Assembly (NCBI GenBank): GCA_039029915.1
Contig: JBCCFD010000164.1
Location: forward strand, 1-14,900
From: QQUD01 sp039029915
GTDB taxonomy: Bacteria; Chloroflexota; Anaerolineae; Promineifilales; Promineifilaceae
Length of the DNA stretch: 14,900 nt
Reading direction: 5' to 3'
Part shown: in pieces, positions 1 through 7,460 of the stretch
Numbering within the stretch: position 1 is the first letter of the stretch
Layout of the letters: the number at the start of each line of letters is the position of its first letter
Translations under genes and position numbers: made by a program
Notes under the pieces: model-generated
Told to the model about the DNA's origin: nothing
Database searches by the model: none
The model's input: only the letters and a program-made list of their open reading frames with translations

Positions 1-16
1 ATTGCCAAATTTTATA

Positions 17-43
17 TTCAAGATATTTGTTGAAAATTACTTA
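17..43 (+). repeat. Copy 1 of a 27-nt imperfect dispersed repeat
   Basis: The 27 bases here match 2312-2338 in the same orientation at 25 positions. The two differences are adjacent, GT here and CC there. This copy lies just downstream of the asnS stop codon; the other lies upstream of the doxX-like gene. The core has a weak dyad (TTCAA and TTGAA). Function is unknown: it could be a short dispersed repeat or a shared regulatory site. The AT-rich sequence makes some chance similarity possible, but 25 of 27 is hard to dismiss. Confidence 0.5.
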
Positions 44-50
44 AAGATAA

Positions 51-1388
51 CTATGGTGTTTTTCTATTCAAAGTTCTCGGGAAGGGGCTTGTTTGGCGGA
101 TATGATCAATACCGCAAATCCAGGCTACCGTACGCTCCAACCCTAGCCCAAACCCACTATGAGGCACACTACCATATTTACGTAAGTCAATATACCAACT
201 GTAATTTTCAAGCGGCAATTCATGATTCTCAATCGCCTGAATCAGTAACTCGGGATTGCTCATACGCTCGCTTCCCCCGATCACTTCACCATATCCTTCA
301 GGTGCTAATAAATCAACGCTTTTGCAAACTTCAGGACGATCAGGCCAAGGCTCCATGTAAAAAGCCTTTACTTGCGTAGGATAACCATAAACAAACACCG
401 GTTTATCAAACTGTTTGGTAAGTTCCGTTTCGTGCGGTGAGCCAAAATCATCTCCCCATTCTATTTTAAGGAGGTCTTGGAGTTCTGGATCATCCGTTTC
501 TTCGCGAATCTTGTGAATTCTTTCAATGGCTTCATCATAACTGATTCTTGGGAAAGACCCTCGTACATTTTCCAATGGTGCTAGGTCGCGTCCTAAAAAT
601 TCAAGCTCGGCACGACGCTCTTTTAGGGTTGTTTGTACAATGTAGGTGACAAACTGTTCTTCAAAATCAATCAAATCATCGAGATCGAAAAAGGCCATTT
701 CTGGCTCTACCATCCAGAACTCAGCTAGGTGACGACGCGTTTTAGATTTCTCAGCCCGGAAGGTCGGACCAAAGCAGTACACTTTCCCAAAAGCCATGAT
801 GTTCGCTTCATTATAAAGCTGGCCCGTTTGGGCTAAGTATGCTTTTTCTTCAAAAAAGTCAACCTCGAATAGATTGCTCGTTCCCTCCGCAGCAGACGGG
901 GTAATAATCGGCGTATCGATATTGACAAACCCATTTTGATCGAGAAAGTCAATAATAGCTCGTTTGATAGTAGTACGGACCCGCATGATTGCCCATTGGC
1001 GGCTTGAGCGTAACCAGAGATGACGGTGATCCATGAGGAACTCCACGCCGTGATCTTTTGGGGTAATGGGATACTCCTCAGCAGATTGAACGATATCAAC
1101 CGTTTCAACCCCAACTTCAAACCCTTTTGGCAAGCCTGGAGCCCTTTCATTCTCACGAACTTCGCCAGTTACAATTAATGATGATTCTTGACCGGTGCGT
1201 TTGAGCAATTCAAACAACTCATCCCCTACTTCTGGTCGGAAGGCGACGCCTTGCACCATACCTGTCCCATCACGTAAACGAATAAACATCAGCTTGCCTT
1301 TGCGGGTGCTGGCATACAGCCAGCCTTTAATGGTGACCTTTTGGCCGACGTATTGGGCGATGTTTTGAATTTGAATTTCTGTTGGCAT
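51..1388 (-). CDS. asnS: Asparaginyl-tRNA synthetase (AsnRS)
   Basis: Cytoplasmic class IIb aminoacyl-tRNA synthetase that charges tRNA-Asn with asparagine using ATP. The 445-residue protein has an N-terminal OB-fold anticodon-binding domain (about residues 15-100, with VTIKGWLYASTRKGK). The class II catalytic core follows, with motif 2 at about 206-230 (FGPTFRAEKSKTRRH, then EFWMVEPE) and motif 3 at 412-419 (GFGLGLER). EFWMVEPE and the TGQLYNEA stretch fit AsnRS better than AspRS, whose equivalent is typically AQSPQLYKQ. Length is normal for the shorter bacterial AsnRS class. I chose the ATG at 1388 rather than the in-frame ATG at 1400, because a GGAG ribosome site (1395-1398) lies 6 nt upstream of 1388 and would fall inside the longer version. 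I see no T-box leader upstream. The gene stands alone, with about 480 nt to the next gene. Confidence 0.96.
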   Translation of the reverse strand: MPTEIQIQNIAQYVGQKVTIKGWLYASTRKGKLMFIRLRDGTGMVQGVAFRPEVGDELFELLKRTGQESSLIVTGEVRENERAPGLPKGFEVGVETVDIVQSAEEYPITPKDHGVEFLMDHRHLWLRSSRQWAIMRVRTTIKRAIIDFLDQNGFVNIDTPIITPSAAEGTSNLFEVDFFEEKAYLAQTGQLYNEANIMAFGKVYCFGPTFRAEKSKTRRHLAEFWMVEPEMAFFDLDDLIDFEEQFVTYIVQTTLKERRAELEFLGRDLAPLENVRGSFPRISYDEAIERIHKIREETDDPELQDLLKIEWGDDFGSPHETELTKQFDKPVFVYGYPTQVKAFYMEPWPDRPEVCKSVDLLAPEGYGEVIGGSERMSNPELLIQAIENHELPLENYSWYIDLRKYGSVPHSGFGLGLERTVAWICGIDHIRQTSPFPRTLNRKTP

Positions 1389-1394
1389 GAATTT

Positions 1395-1398
1395 CTCC
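1395..1398 (-). promoter_or_regulatory. Shine-Dalgarno site of asnS
   Basis: GGAG on the minus strand, six bases before the ATG at 1388-1386. It decides the start, because the alternative ATG at 1400 lies upstream of it and would put the site inside the coding sequence. Confidence 0.7.
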
Positions 1399-1628
1399 AA
1401 ATGGTGTGGATTTTTCTCGTTTTTGTTTGTTGGCCTTATCTAACAGTCCGTTCCGTTGGAAATCATCATTTCCCTAGAAAGGGTATTAGACAACGTTGGT
1501 AACAAGTTTCCATATTCTAATACAAAAGATTTTGTTTACTTTGCTAGGTAAAGCCAAATGTTGAACTATCAGGCAAATTTCACAAAATTTCTTGAAATAA
1601 CGCAGGTTAAGAATATGAAATTTACTTG

Positions 1629-1678
1629 GTGAAAACCAAAAACACAATATTTTTTTCAAAATCCTTTTTGGTTTTCAC
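1629..1678. repeat. 14-bp perfect inverted repeat (hairpin)
   Basis: The arms are GTGAAAACCAAAAA at 1629-1642 and its exact reverse complement at 1665-1678, around a 22-base T-rich loop. The right arm extends to an 18-mer (1664-1681, minus strand) that recurs exactly at 3505-3522 on the plus strand. The arm therefore exists three times in the window. It could be a remnant of a small mobile element, a regulator site or part of a structured RNA; the sequence does not decide. Confidence 0.6.
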
Positions 1679-1730
1679 ATATTGTAATGGAGTTATGGGT
1701 AATGTTTCAAATTTGATTGGCTTTGAGAGC

Positions 1731-1765
1731 AAGAAGAGCCTGTCTGTATTGTCCAGGCTCTTCTT
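1731..1765 (-). terminator. Strong 12-bp stem-loop, probable terminator of the doxX-like gene
   Basis: Arms AAGAAGAGCCTG (1731-1742) and CAGGCTCTTCTT (1754-1765) are perfectly complementary around an 11-base loop. It lies about 100 bases beyond the doxX-like stop codon in its direction of transcription. No long T-run follows on either strand, so it may be a non-canonical terminator, a bidirectional barrier or a transcript-stabilising hairpin. Confidence 0.5.
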
Positions 1766-1778
1766 AAATTTATTGGAT

Positions 1779-1824
1779 AAAGGTGTTTCGTATGTGGCAG
1801 AGCGTTTACTAAAGAAACACTTTT
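1779..1824. terminator. Second stem-loop downstream of the doxX-like gene
   Basis: Arms AAAGGTGTTTC (1779-1789) and GAAACACTTTT (1814-1824) pair over 11 bases with one G-U wobble, around a 24-base loop. On the plus strand it ends in TTTT. It lies between the doxX-like stop codon and the stronger hairpin at 1731-1765, so the two may act in tandem. The large loop weakens the call. Confidence 0.35.
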
Positions 1825-1864
1825 ATACTTGAATCATTATTTTTTCATCAATCGATTTGATGTC

Positions 1865-2236
1865 TTAGACAACGCCAAACCAACCGATGGCGGCCACTAA
1901 AGCTAATACACCCAACACGACACTGGGAATTGTCTGTTGGATTTCATCACCTTGGCGAATGTGGGTAATTGCCGCACCAACCATCGTTAACACCAAACCA
2001 ACAGCCGCAAGGGGTGTCAAAATAGGGGCGATGCCGGTTAACATCGGTAAAATCAAACCAATCGCTCCCAAAATTTCAAGAATCCCGATCCCTTTAACTT
2101 GCATATCAGAAAAATCTTCAACCCAAGCCATATTTTCCGCCAGTTTCGCTTTAGGCTGCATCGCTTTCATTGCGCCCGCCATTAAAAATACGACCGCAAG
2201 CAACCCTGAAATAATCCATAAAACAATTTCGCTCAT
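1865..2236 (-). CDS. DoxX-like small membrane protein
   Basis: A 123-residue integral membrane protein with four predicted membrane segments at about residues 4-24, 50-66, 72-92 and 104-122. A charged, cytoplasm-like stretch lies between the first two (MQPKAKLAENMAWVEDFSDM). The fold, the size and the GAMKAMQPKAK context match the DoxX/DoxX-like family (SURF4-like superfamily). Members are quinol- or redox-associated or of unknown role, so no reaction can be assigned. Start at 2236 is supported by AAGGAG at 2243-2248, six bases upstream. The gene sits downstream of the SDR gene on the same strand, but 262 bases separate them, so it probably has its own promoter. Two hairpins follow it. Confidence 0.8.
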   Translation of the reverse strand: MSEIVLWIISGLLAVVFLMAGAMKAMQPKAKLAENMAWVEDFSDMQVKGIGILEILGAIGLILPMLTGIAPILTPLAAVGLVLTMVGAAITHIRQGDEIQQTIPSVVLGVLALVAAIGWFGVV

Positions 2237-2311
2237 GTTTTTCTCCTTGACTTTCTTCTTTCTTATCGTTCATTGCTGCTTTTTAAGTATTTTTCCTTGC
2301 ACAACAAAGTG

Positions 2312-2338
2312 TTCAAGATATTTCCTGAAAATTACTTA
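2312..2338 (+). repeat. Copy 2 of the 27-nt imperfect dispersed repeat
   Basis: Matches 17-43 at 25 of 27 bases in the same orientation. It lies 76 bases upstream of the doxX-like start, inside that gene's likely promoter region, so a regulatory role is possible. The rest of the 262-base intergenic stretch (2237-2498) is AT-rich and shows no other clear element. Confidence 0.5.
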
Positions 2339-2498
2339 TAAAATCAACAAACAGCAATAAACCAACACCTGTTTGATAACATACAGTTGATGCTTAGTTT
2401 CAGCAAACAACAATCACCGTATTTTGTTGGTTAAAGCAACAGATGTAGCTTTTTGTTGACGGTTTCAGAAAAAATGGGGCAGGTATTTTGAGAACCTA

Positions 2499-3362
2499 TC
2501 AGCGCCTAAATAATCGCCAGCGTAACCCAGATCGATTCAAATATGAAATCGACTCCCTGACCCTCACGGGCTGAAATCCAAAATTCCTTTGGACAATATC
2601 CACCTCGGTCACTTCGGGCACAAAAAATCGATCGGCAAAGTAGCGAGAGACGGCTGGCCAATACCACCAGCGGAACATTAATACGGTCAAAGGTTTTAAA
2701 ATCTGCAAAGGAAACTGGACGGGCATTCGACGATGCCCACTCATCCCCAGTAGGAGCTCAACAAGCACATAGTAGGACATGCGCTCGCTTCCGGCCAGCA
2801 TTAGCGTCTTGTTTTTCTTATGGATATCTTTCAGGGTGATCATAATACAGCGCGCTAAATCTTCTACCCACAGCGGCTGTACGGGGTTTCTGCCGCCACC
2901 GGGCAGCCAAACAAATGGCCAACTCCATATGGCGAGTCCCACAATAAGCTCAAAGTAGCGATCGCCCCATCCATAAACGGAGGTTGACTGCAAGATTGTG
3001 TAAGGCACTCGACTGCGCTGGATAGCTCGCTCAGCAAGGCCCTTGGCTCGCAGAAGCGGCTGCCAAACTGATGGATCAGCCCCTATTCGGCTTACATAGA
3101 TCAGGTGCTGAATGCCGGCGCGCTGGCACTCGTCGACTAGGCGTTGGGTGCCTTCGACGTCGATAGAGTCTAGGAGCCGATTGCGGCCCCGCGTTTCAGC
3201 GCCAGACAGGTGAATTACAATTTTGATATCTTCTAGCTGCTTGCGAATGTTAAGTACATTATTAATATGGCCGTTGAACCCGCGCGCTTCAATATTCGCC
3301 TCCTGTAGCTGCCGCATCAGCACGCGCCCAACAAACCCAGTCGACCCGGTCACCAAAATCAT
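2499..3362 (-). CDS. Atypical short-chain dehydrogenase/reductase, NDUFA9/NmrA-like
   Basis: A 287-residue NAD(P)-binding Rossmann protein. The dinucleotide motif TGSTGFVG is at residues 5-12. HLSGAE at 51-56 and YVSRIGADP at 89-97 come next, then the LLRAKGLAERAI helix at about 103-114 that replaces the classical YxxxK segment, and YTILQSTSVYGWGD at 121-134. This order is typical of the SDR_a5/NDUFA9-like group, which often binds the cofactor without a well-defined reaction; substrate and role are unknown. The C-terminal third is rich in Trp and hydrophobic residues (about 215-245), perhaps for membrane contact. Start at 3362 follows only a weak AGG-type site. It is the upstream gene of a minus-strand pair with the doxX-like gene and is transcribed divergently from the glycosyltransferase operon. 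Confidence 0.82.
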   Translation of the reverse strand: MILVTGSTGFVGRVLMRQLQEANIEARGFNGHINNVLNIRKQLEDIKIVIHLSGAETRGRNRLLDSIDVEGTQRLVDECQRAGIQHLIYVSRIGADPSVWQPLLRAKGLAERAIQRSRVPYTILQSTSVYGWGDRYFELIVGLAIWSWPFVWLPGGGRNPVQPLWVEDLARCIMITLKDIHKKNKTLMLAGSERMSYYVLVELLLGMSGHRRMPVQFPLQILKPLTVLMFRWWYWPAVSRYFADRFFVPEVTEVDIVQRNFGFQPVRVRESISYLNRSGLRWRLFRR

Positions 3363-3409
3363 GCCTAAATTTTAATGAGAGACCGACAAGTTTCCAAAAA
3401 CCAATATCC

Positions 3410-3418
3410 TGCTATACT
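3410..3418 (+). promoter_or_regulatory. Candidate extended -10 promoter of the first glycosyltransferase operon
   Basis: TGC-TATACT fits an extended -10 element (TGn plus TATAAT with one mismatch). It lies in the divergent intergenic region, about 127 bases before the first start codon. I see no convincing -35. If used, it would give a long leader containing a small GGTTT-ACC-AAACC dyad (3487-3499) and the 18-mer at 3505-3522. Confidence 0.3.
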
Positions 3419-3504
3419 TTTCGCCTTTGGGTGAGCAGCAGCACAGACGACAACATACATTGCTGTATCCTAATGAAACGGAAGAGGGTTTACCAAACCT
3501 ATTT

Positions 3505-3522
3505 TATGTGAAAACCAAAAAG
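3505..3522 (+). repeat. 18-nt motif, inverted copy of 1664-1681
   Basis: TATGTGAAAACCAAAAAG is the exact reverse complement of 1664-1681. Similarity continues beyond it: both copies next carry TTG followed by a run of seven or eight A. It lies 22 bases upstream of the first GT4 start, where a ribosome site or operator would sit. The two outer copies flank the doxX-like/SDR gene pair in opposite orientation. Confidence 0.6.
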
Positions 3523-3544
3523 TAGCTTGAAAAAAAATTGCTGA

Positions 3545-4708
3545 ATGATGGAATCACATCAAAAAAACACTCTCAATATCTGCTTTTTTGGCACCTACCG
3601 CGCTAGCTATGTTCGCAATGAGGTCATTATCGAAGGCTTGCGAAAAAATGGGGCAATTGTACAGGAGTGTCACGCCGTTTTGTGGCACAGCGTCGCAGAC
3701 CGCGTTGAGCAAGCTGGGGGCGGCTGGAAAAGCCCAAAATTTTTCGGTCGTGTGCTTTCCGCCTACTGGCGTCTCTTTAAAGCGCATATCCAAACTGAGC
3801 CATATGATGTGATGCTCGTTGGATATCCAGGACAATTTGACGTTTTCTTAGGTCGGCTCCTTTCATGGTGGCGACGCAAACCGATGGCGCTCGATGTGTT
3901 GATGTCTCTTCACTTAATTGCTGAAGAGCGTGGCCTTACAAAAAAAAGCCCCCTAAGCGGAACCCTTATCTTCTGGCTTGAAAAAATTGGCCTCCGACTT
4001 CCTAATTGCCTCATCGTTGACACCCCTGAATACCATCGTTACTACATTAATAAGTATGAACTACAGAAGCAGGATTTCCAATTTGTCCCGCTTGGCGTTG
4101 ATGATCGCCTTTATCACCCTCGAGAAGACATCATACCTAAATCTACGCCATTTAGGGTGATTTATTACGGCACATTTATCCCGCTACACGGCGTTGAAAC
4201 AATGGTAAAAGCAGCCGCTCTGCTACAGCATGACACCTCGATTCAATTCGACTTTTATGGTGAGGGGCAAGAGCTACCTAAGATAAAAGCATTGGCGCAC
4301 TCTCTGAATGTGACCAATTTGACCTTTCACGGCTGGATTCACAAAACACTCTTGCCTGAAAAGATTGCCCAATCTCATGTCTGTCTTGGTGTTTTTGGGA
4401 CAACCAAGCAATCATTGTGTACCATTCAAAATAAGATATGGGAAGGATTAATGATGCAGCGTCCGGTCATCACAGGGGATGCGGACACAATTCGGGAAGA
4501 ATTATCGCACAAGAAGCATGTCTATCTTGTTGAGCGAGCCAATCCCGAAGCGCTGGTTGCGGGGATACAAGAACTTAAAGCGAATAAGGAGCTGCGTCAA
4601 ACCTTAGTAAAAAATGGATTTGAGCGAGTACAAGCCAATCGAATTAAAGCAATTGGTCAAAAAATGCTTACCCATTTACACAAAATAACTCATGAAAACG
4701 ATGATTGA
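3545..4708 (+). CDS. GT4-family glycosyltransferase (first in operon)
   Basis: A 387-residue cytoplasmic GT-B glycosyltransferase that would transfer a sugar from a nucleotide-sugar to a lipid-linked or glycan acceptor. The N-terminal Rossmann-like half begins with NICFFGTYRASYVRNEVI (11-28). The C-terminal donor-binding half starts near 203 (FRVIYYGTFIPLHGVET) and carries the GT4 signature NKIWEGLMMQRPVITGD (296-312), with Glu300 as the conserved acidic residue. VPLGVD at 181-186 is the usual linker motif. Donor and acceptor cannot be told from sequence. The start is uncertain: two ATGs lie in tandem (3545, 3548) and neither has a Shine-Dalgarno match, which is unusual for this window. It overlaps the next gene by 17 bases, so the two are probably co-translated. 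Confidence 0.88.
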   Translation: MMESHQKNTLNICFFGTYRASYVRNEVIIEGLRKNGAIVQECHAVLWHSVADRVEQAGGGWKSPKFFGRVLSAYWRLFKAHIQTEPYDVMLVGYPGQFDVFLGRLLSWWRRKPMALDVLMSLHLIAEERGLTKKSPLSGTLIFWLEKIGLRLPNCLIVDTPEYHRYYINKYELQKQDFQFVPLGVDDRLYHPREDIIPKSTPFRVIYYGTFIPLHGVETMVKAAALLQHDTSIQFDFYGEGQELPKIKALAHSLNVTNLTFHGWIHKTLLPEKIAQSHVCLGVFGTTKQSLCTIQNKIWEGLMMQRPVITGDADTIREELSHKKHVYLVERANPEALVAGIQELKANKELRQTLVKNGFERVQANRIKAIGQKMLTHLHKITHENDD

Positions 4709-6305
4709 AACTTTCAAAATCAACGCCTTAAACGCTTATCAAAAAGGTAGAACGACACTGGCTGCCAATCAACATTTAGTTTTGTTGTTTTTCATTGTTG
4801 TGTTGGGCTTGAGCCTACGACTCTATGGTATTGGGTTTGATTTACCTAATTTGTATCACCCTGACGAAGATGCGGTGGTTATGCCAGCCCTCAATATTTT
4901 AAAGACGGGGGATTGGCGTCCCGCTAGATTAGAATATGGCTCTCTTCATATTTATACACTAACGGCCGTTTTTGCGATTGTTTATTCACTTTTAGCACGG
5001 GATGGGCAAATACCGGGGGGGATACAATCTCTCCCAATATTCCAACGAGGCGATTTTCCGGCTGTTTATCCAATCCCAGAGTTTTTTATTGCCGCCCGAG
5101 CCGTCTCTGCCATCATGGGTGGAGCCACAGTCTTCCTTGTCTATCTGCTTGGTGTGCGCTTAGGGGGTAAACGATTGGGGCTTTTGGCAGCTGCATTTAC
5201 GGCCGTTTCGCCCTACCACGTTGCTGACGCCCACTTCAGCACCACCGATACCCCTCTTTTCTTTTGGGTGACCTTGGCCCTCTATCTTATTGTTCGCGTT
5301 CACGATAATTGGGAATCAGATACGGTTTGGGCCTTCATTGGAGCAGGGTTTATTGCTGGATTAGCCACATCAACTAAATATAATGGGGTCGTCCTGTTTG
5401 TCCCCTTAATCATTTTGCCTTTCTTTCATTTAAAGTCATTGGAAGATATCGTGCGTTTTCGTACTGTTTCCGGCGTCATGGCGATGGGAGCGGGATTTGT
5501 TGCAGGAACGCCGTTTGCTCTGCTTGACATCCCTCACTTCCTTGGCTGGTTTAGCTACGCTTTGCGAGAATATGCAGAGCCGACCGGGCGAACCATCGCT
5601 ACGTGGCAGTGGCATCTCAACTTCCACCTTAATCGACCACACGCCATCCTCTTCATTTTAGGGATGTTTGGCTTTTTCTATAGTTTTTATAAATGGGGTA
5701 AAAAGGGGGTTTTGCTAAATAGCTTTGCACTTGCCCTTTTCTATGCTGTCTTAAATCAAACAAACGTTCAAGCCCGCATGTGGCAACCCGCTTCAATGGT
5801 GGTTTATTTATGGGCAGCCCTCGTCATCGAATGGATATTAGATCGGTTAGGCGAATGGCAGCGCATCGCACAATGGCAACAATATATTCAATATGCACCT
5901 GCCTTCTTATTACTCCCGTTGATGCTCGTTTCAATGCAATATGGCCGTAATTTTCAATCTGGCGATGTGCGCACTCAGGCGGGAAACTGGATTAGAACGA
6001 ACTTACCAGAAGGCACACACATCGCCGGCGACTATTTCATGCCTAATGTTAATCCCGACAAATGGCCCTCCACACGCTCTTTCCACCTCTATCAAAATGA
6101 CGTTAGTTTTTATCAGCAGCAGGGTGTTGAATATCTCATTCTCAACGAAGCGCTCCTCGATTTTAATCGCTTTTCTCCCGAATTGATTGAAAATTATGAA
6201 ACGATGCTCGAGCAAGTTTGCCTAGTAGAAACGATCAATGGGTCATTTTTAGGCACAACGAACTTTGACATCAAGGTGTACCAGACGCCCCCCTGTACCG
6301 GCTAG
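4692..6305 (+). CDS. GT-C membrane glycosyltransferase, PMT/ArnT-like
   Basis: A 537-residue polytopic membrane enzyme of the dolichyl-phosphate-mannose-protein mannosyltransferase / ArnT superfamily. These enzymes move sugars from polyprenyl-phosphate donors onto acceptors on the outer face of the membrane. After the first membrane helix (about 29-46) comes HPDED at 56-60, the acidic motif of the first extracytoplasmic loop expected to bear the catalytic Asp/Glu. About ten further hydrophobic segments run to about residue 415. A soluble C-terminal domain of about 120 residues follows, with YQQQGVEYLILNE. The acceptor is unknown: protein, lipid or glycan are all possible. The ATG at 4692 overlaps the previous gene by 17 bases; an in-frame ATG at 4701 is an alternative. 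The stop codon directly abuts the next ATG. Two ACGGCCGT sites lie here (4962, 5199). Confidence 0.85.
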   Translation: MKTMIETFKINALNAYQKGRTTLAANQHLVLLFFIVVLGLSLRLYGIGFDLPNLYHPDEDAVVMPALNILKTGDWRPARLEYGSLHIYTLTAVFAIVYSLLARDGQIPGGIQSLPIFQRGDFPAVYPIPEFFIAARAVSAIMGGATVFLVYLLGVRLGGKRLGLLAAAFTAVSPYHVADAHFSTTDTPLFFWVTLALYLIVRVHDNWESDTVWAFIGAGFIAGLATSTKYNGVVLFVPLIILPFFHLKSLEDIVRFRTVSGVMAMGAGFVAGTPFALLDIPHFLGWFSYALREYAEPTGRTIATWQWHLNFHLNRPHAILFILGMFGFFYSFYKWGKKGVLLNSFALALFYAVLNQTNVQARMWQPASMVVYLWAALVIEWILDRLGEWQRIAQWQQYIQYAPAFLLLPLMLVSMQYGRNFQSGDVRTQAGNWIRTNLPEGTHIAGDYFMPNVNPDKWPSTRSFHLYQNDVSFYQQQGVEYLILNEALLDFNRFSPELIENYETMLEQVCLVETINGSFLGTTNFDIKVYQTPPCTG

Positions 6306-7460
6306 ATGAATATTTTATATATCGTCTCAAACCGGATGGGGCGTGGCACCTATTGGCGAGCATTGGGGTATGCACAAGCGTTAGCCAAACGAAATCATCA
6401 ACTAACTCTACTCGCCGTTGGCAGCCATAAGCGAGGCGTAAAAAAACATCAGCTCGATTCAGTTACCGTGATAGAAACCCCAGACCTCATGCCGACCTCA
6501 GGGTATGATCCTTGGGATACGCTCAATCGAATCGCCTGGCTTCGCGACAAAAAGTTTGATCTAATTCACCTGTTTGAAAACCGCCCGGTAACGATCTTCC
6601 CCGGGCTGCTCAACAGTAATAAGCACGGCACGCCGCTGTTTATGGATTGGTGTGATTGGTTTGGCAAAGGTGGATCGGTTGAGGAACGGCCGTCTTACCT
6701 GCTGCGAACTATTTTGCGCCCAATCGAAACCTTTTTTGAACAAAACTTCAGGTCACGCGCCATAGGCACAACCGTTATCAACACCATTTTGCAAAAAAAA
6801 GCCGAGGCGCTGGGCATAGCGAACGGCTCGATTCTTTATCTGCCAAATATTGCCAACTTGGGTCACATGCGAGTTCAAAACAAAGAGGCTGTCCGTCAAA
6901 AGCTCAATTTGCCGCTCAATTCCCCAATCCTAGGCTATACGGGGGCTATTTTTGAGAAAGACGCTCGGCTTATGGCTCAAGCGTTTGATGCGCTGCTCAA
7001 ACAAAAACCAACGGCCAAGCTTTTACTCATTGGATACAACAATCAACCAATTGAAGAGTGGGTGAGGGATAAAACGGCCGTTATTCGCACCGGCTTCGTT
7101 TCATCTGAAGCCTTAGCCGAGTATGTCTCAGCCTGTGATGTGGGCTGGTTAACGCTCGTTAACAATGGCGCCAATCAGGGGCGATTTCCCATGAAGACGT
7201 TTGACTTTATGGCAGCCGGGAGACCGCTTTTGGTAACAGATTTGGGAGATTTACGGCCGTTTGTAGAAGGCAGTAATATTGGCGTTGTGGCGCAGGATGC
7301 ACCAGAAGAAATAGCCAAAGTGACGATTCAGCTACTGGCTGATCCCCTACGCCAACAAAAATTGGGAGAAAACGGCCGTGATGTCGTTACCTCCCAATTC
7401 AATGAAAACGTTCTGGCTGAAAAACTAGAAGCGTTCTACTTTTCTAAATTAAGCACTTGA
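6306..7460 (+). CDS. GT4-family glycosyltransferase (third in operon)
   Basis: A 384-residue GT-B enzyme, probably cytoplasmic, acting on nucleotide-sugar donors in surface glycan assembly. The N-terminal domain starts MNILYIVSNRMGRGTYWRAL with a glycine-rich acceptor-side loop. The C-terminal domain begins near 207 (PILGYTGAIFEKDARL) and has the donor-site stretch FPMKTFDFMAAGRPLLVTD at 294-312. Lys297 is present, but Asp300 stands where many GT4 enzymes have Glu; Asp is tolerated in many relatives. No paralogy closer than family level with the upstream GT4 is apparent. The ATG directly follows the GT-C stop codon, so translation is likely coupled. Its last 25 bases overlap the end of the minus-strand fcl-type gene. 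Four ACGGCCGT copies fall inside (6686, 7074, 7253, 7372). Confidence 0.88.
   Translation: MNILYIVSNRMGRGTYWRALGYAQALAKRNHQLTLLAVGSHKRGVKKHQLDSVTVIETPDLMPTSGYDPWDTLNRIAWLRDKKFDLIHLFENRPVTIFPGLLNSNKHGTPLFMDWCDWFGKGGSVEERPSYLLRTILRPIETFFEQNFRSRAIGTTVINTILQKKAEALGIANGSILYLPNIANLGHMRVQNKEAVRQKLNLPLNSPILGYTGAIFEKDARLMAQAFDALLKQKPTAKLLLIGYNNQPIEEWVRDKTAVIRTGFVSSEALAEYVSACDVGWLTLVNNGANQGRFPMKTFDFMAAGRPLLVTDLGDLRPFVEGSNIGVVAQDAPEEIAKVTIQLLADPLRQQKLGENGRDVVTSQFNENVLAEKLEAFYFSKLST

Larger units (their letters stand above)
1401..1864. other. Gene-free intergenic region with three inverted repeats
   Basis: This stretch between asnS and the doxX-like gene has no ORF that looks coding. It holds three successive inverted repeats: 1629-1678 (14-bp stem), 1731-1765 (12-bp stem) and 1779-1824 (11-bp stem with one G-U). 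A short perfect 6-bp dyad (GGAAAT CATC ATTTCC) lies at 1458-1473, upstream of asnS on its transcript side. A TTG-started ORF of 68 codons at 1626-1832 runs through the hairpins. It has no ribosome site or recognisable product, so I do not call it. Confidence 0.6.

Noticed and set aside
2..379. 125-codon plus-strand ORF
   Set aside because: Antisense to the 3' end of asnS; composition and lack of a ribosome site mark it as a shadow.
833..1156. 107-codon minus-strand ORF
   Set aside because: Lies inside asnS in another frame of the same strand; asnS is certain by its motifs.
1401..1560. T-box riboswitch upstream of asnS
   Set aside because: I looked for the conserved T-box sequence and an antiterminator on the minus strand and found neither; only a small 6-bp dyad is present.
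1626..1832. 68-codon plus-strand ORF with TTG start
   Set aside because: Spans three hairpins, has no ribosome site and resembles no protein I know; better explained as structured intergenic DNA.
1887..2360. 157-codon plus-strand ORF
   Set aside because: Antisense of the doxX-like gene, which has a good ribosome site and clear membrane segments.
2958..2965. GCGATCGC, the cyanobacterial HIP1 octamer
   Set aside because: Only one copy was noticed, so it is not enriched and gives no support for a cyanobacterial origin.
3241..3290. Near-match TGGCCGT and similar one-off variants (also near 5943 and 14582)
   Set aside because: They miss one base of ACGGCCGT and were not counted as copies.
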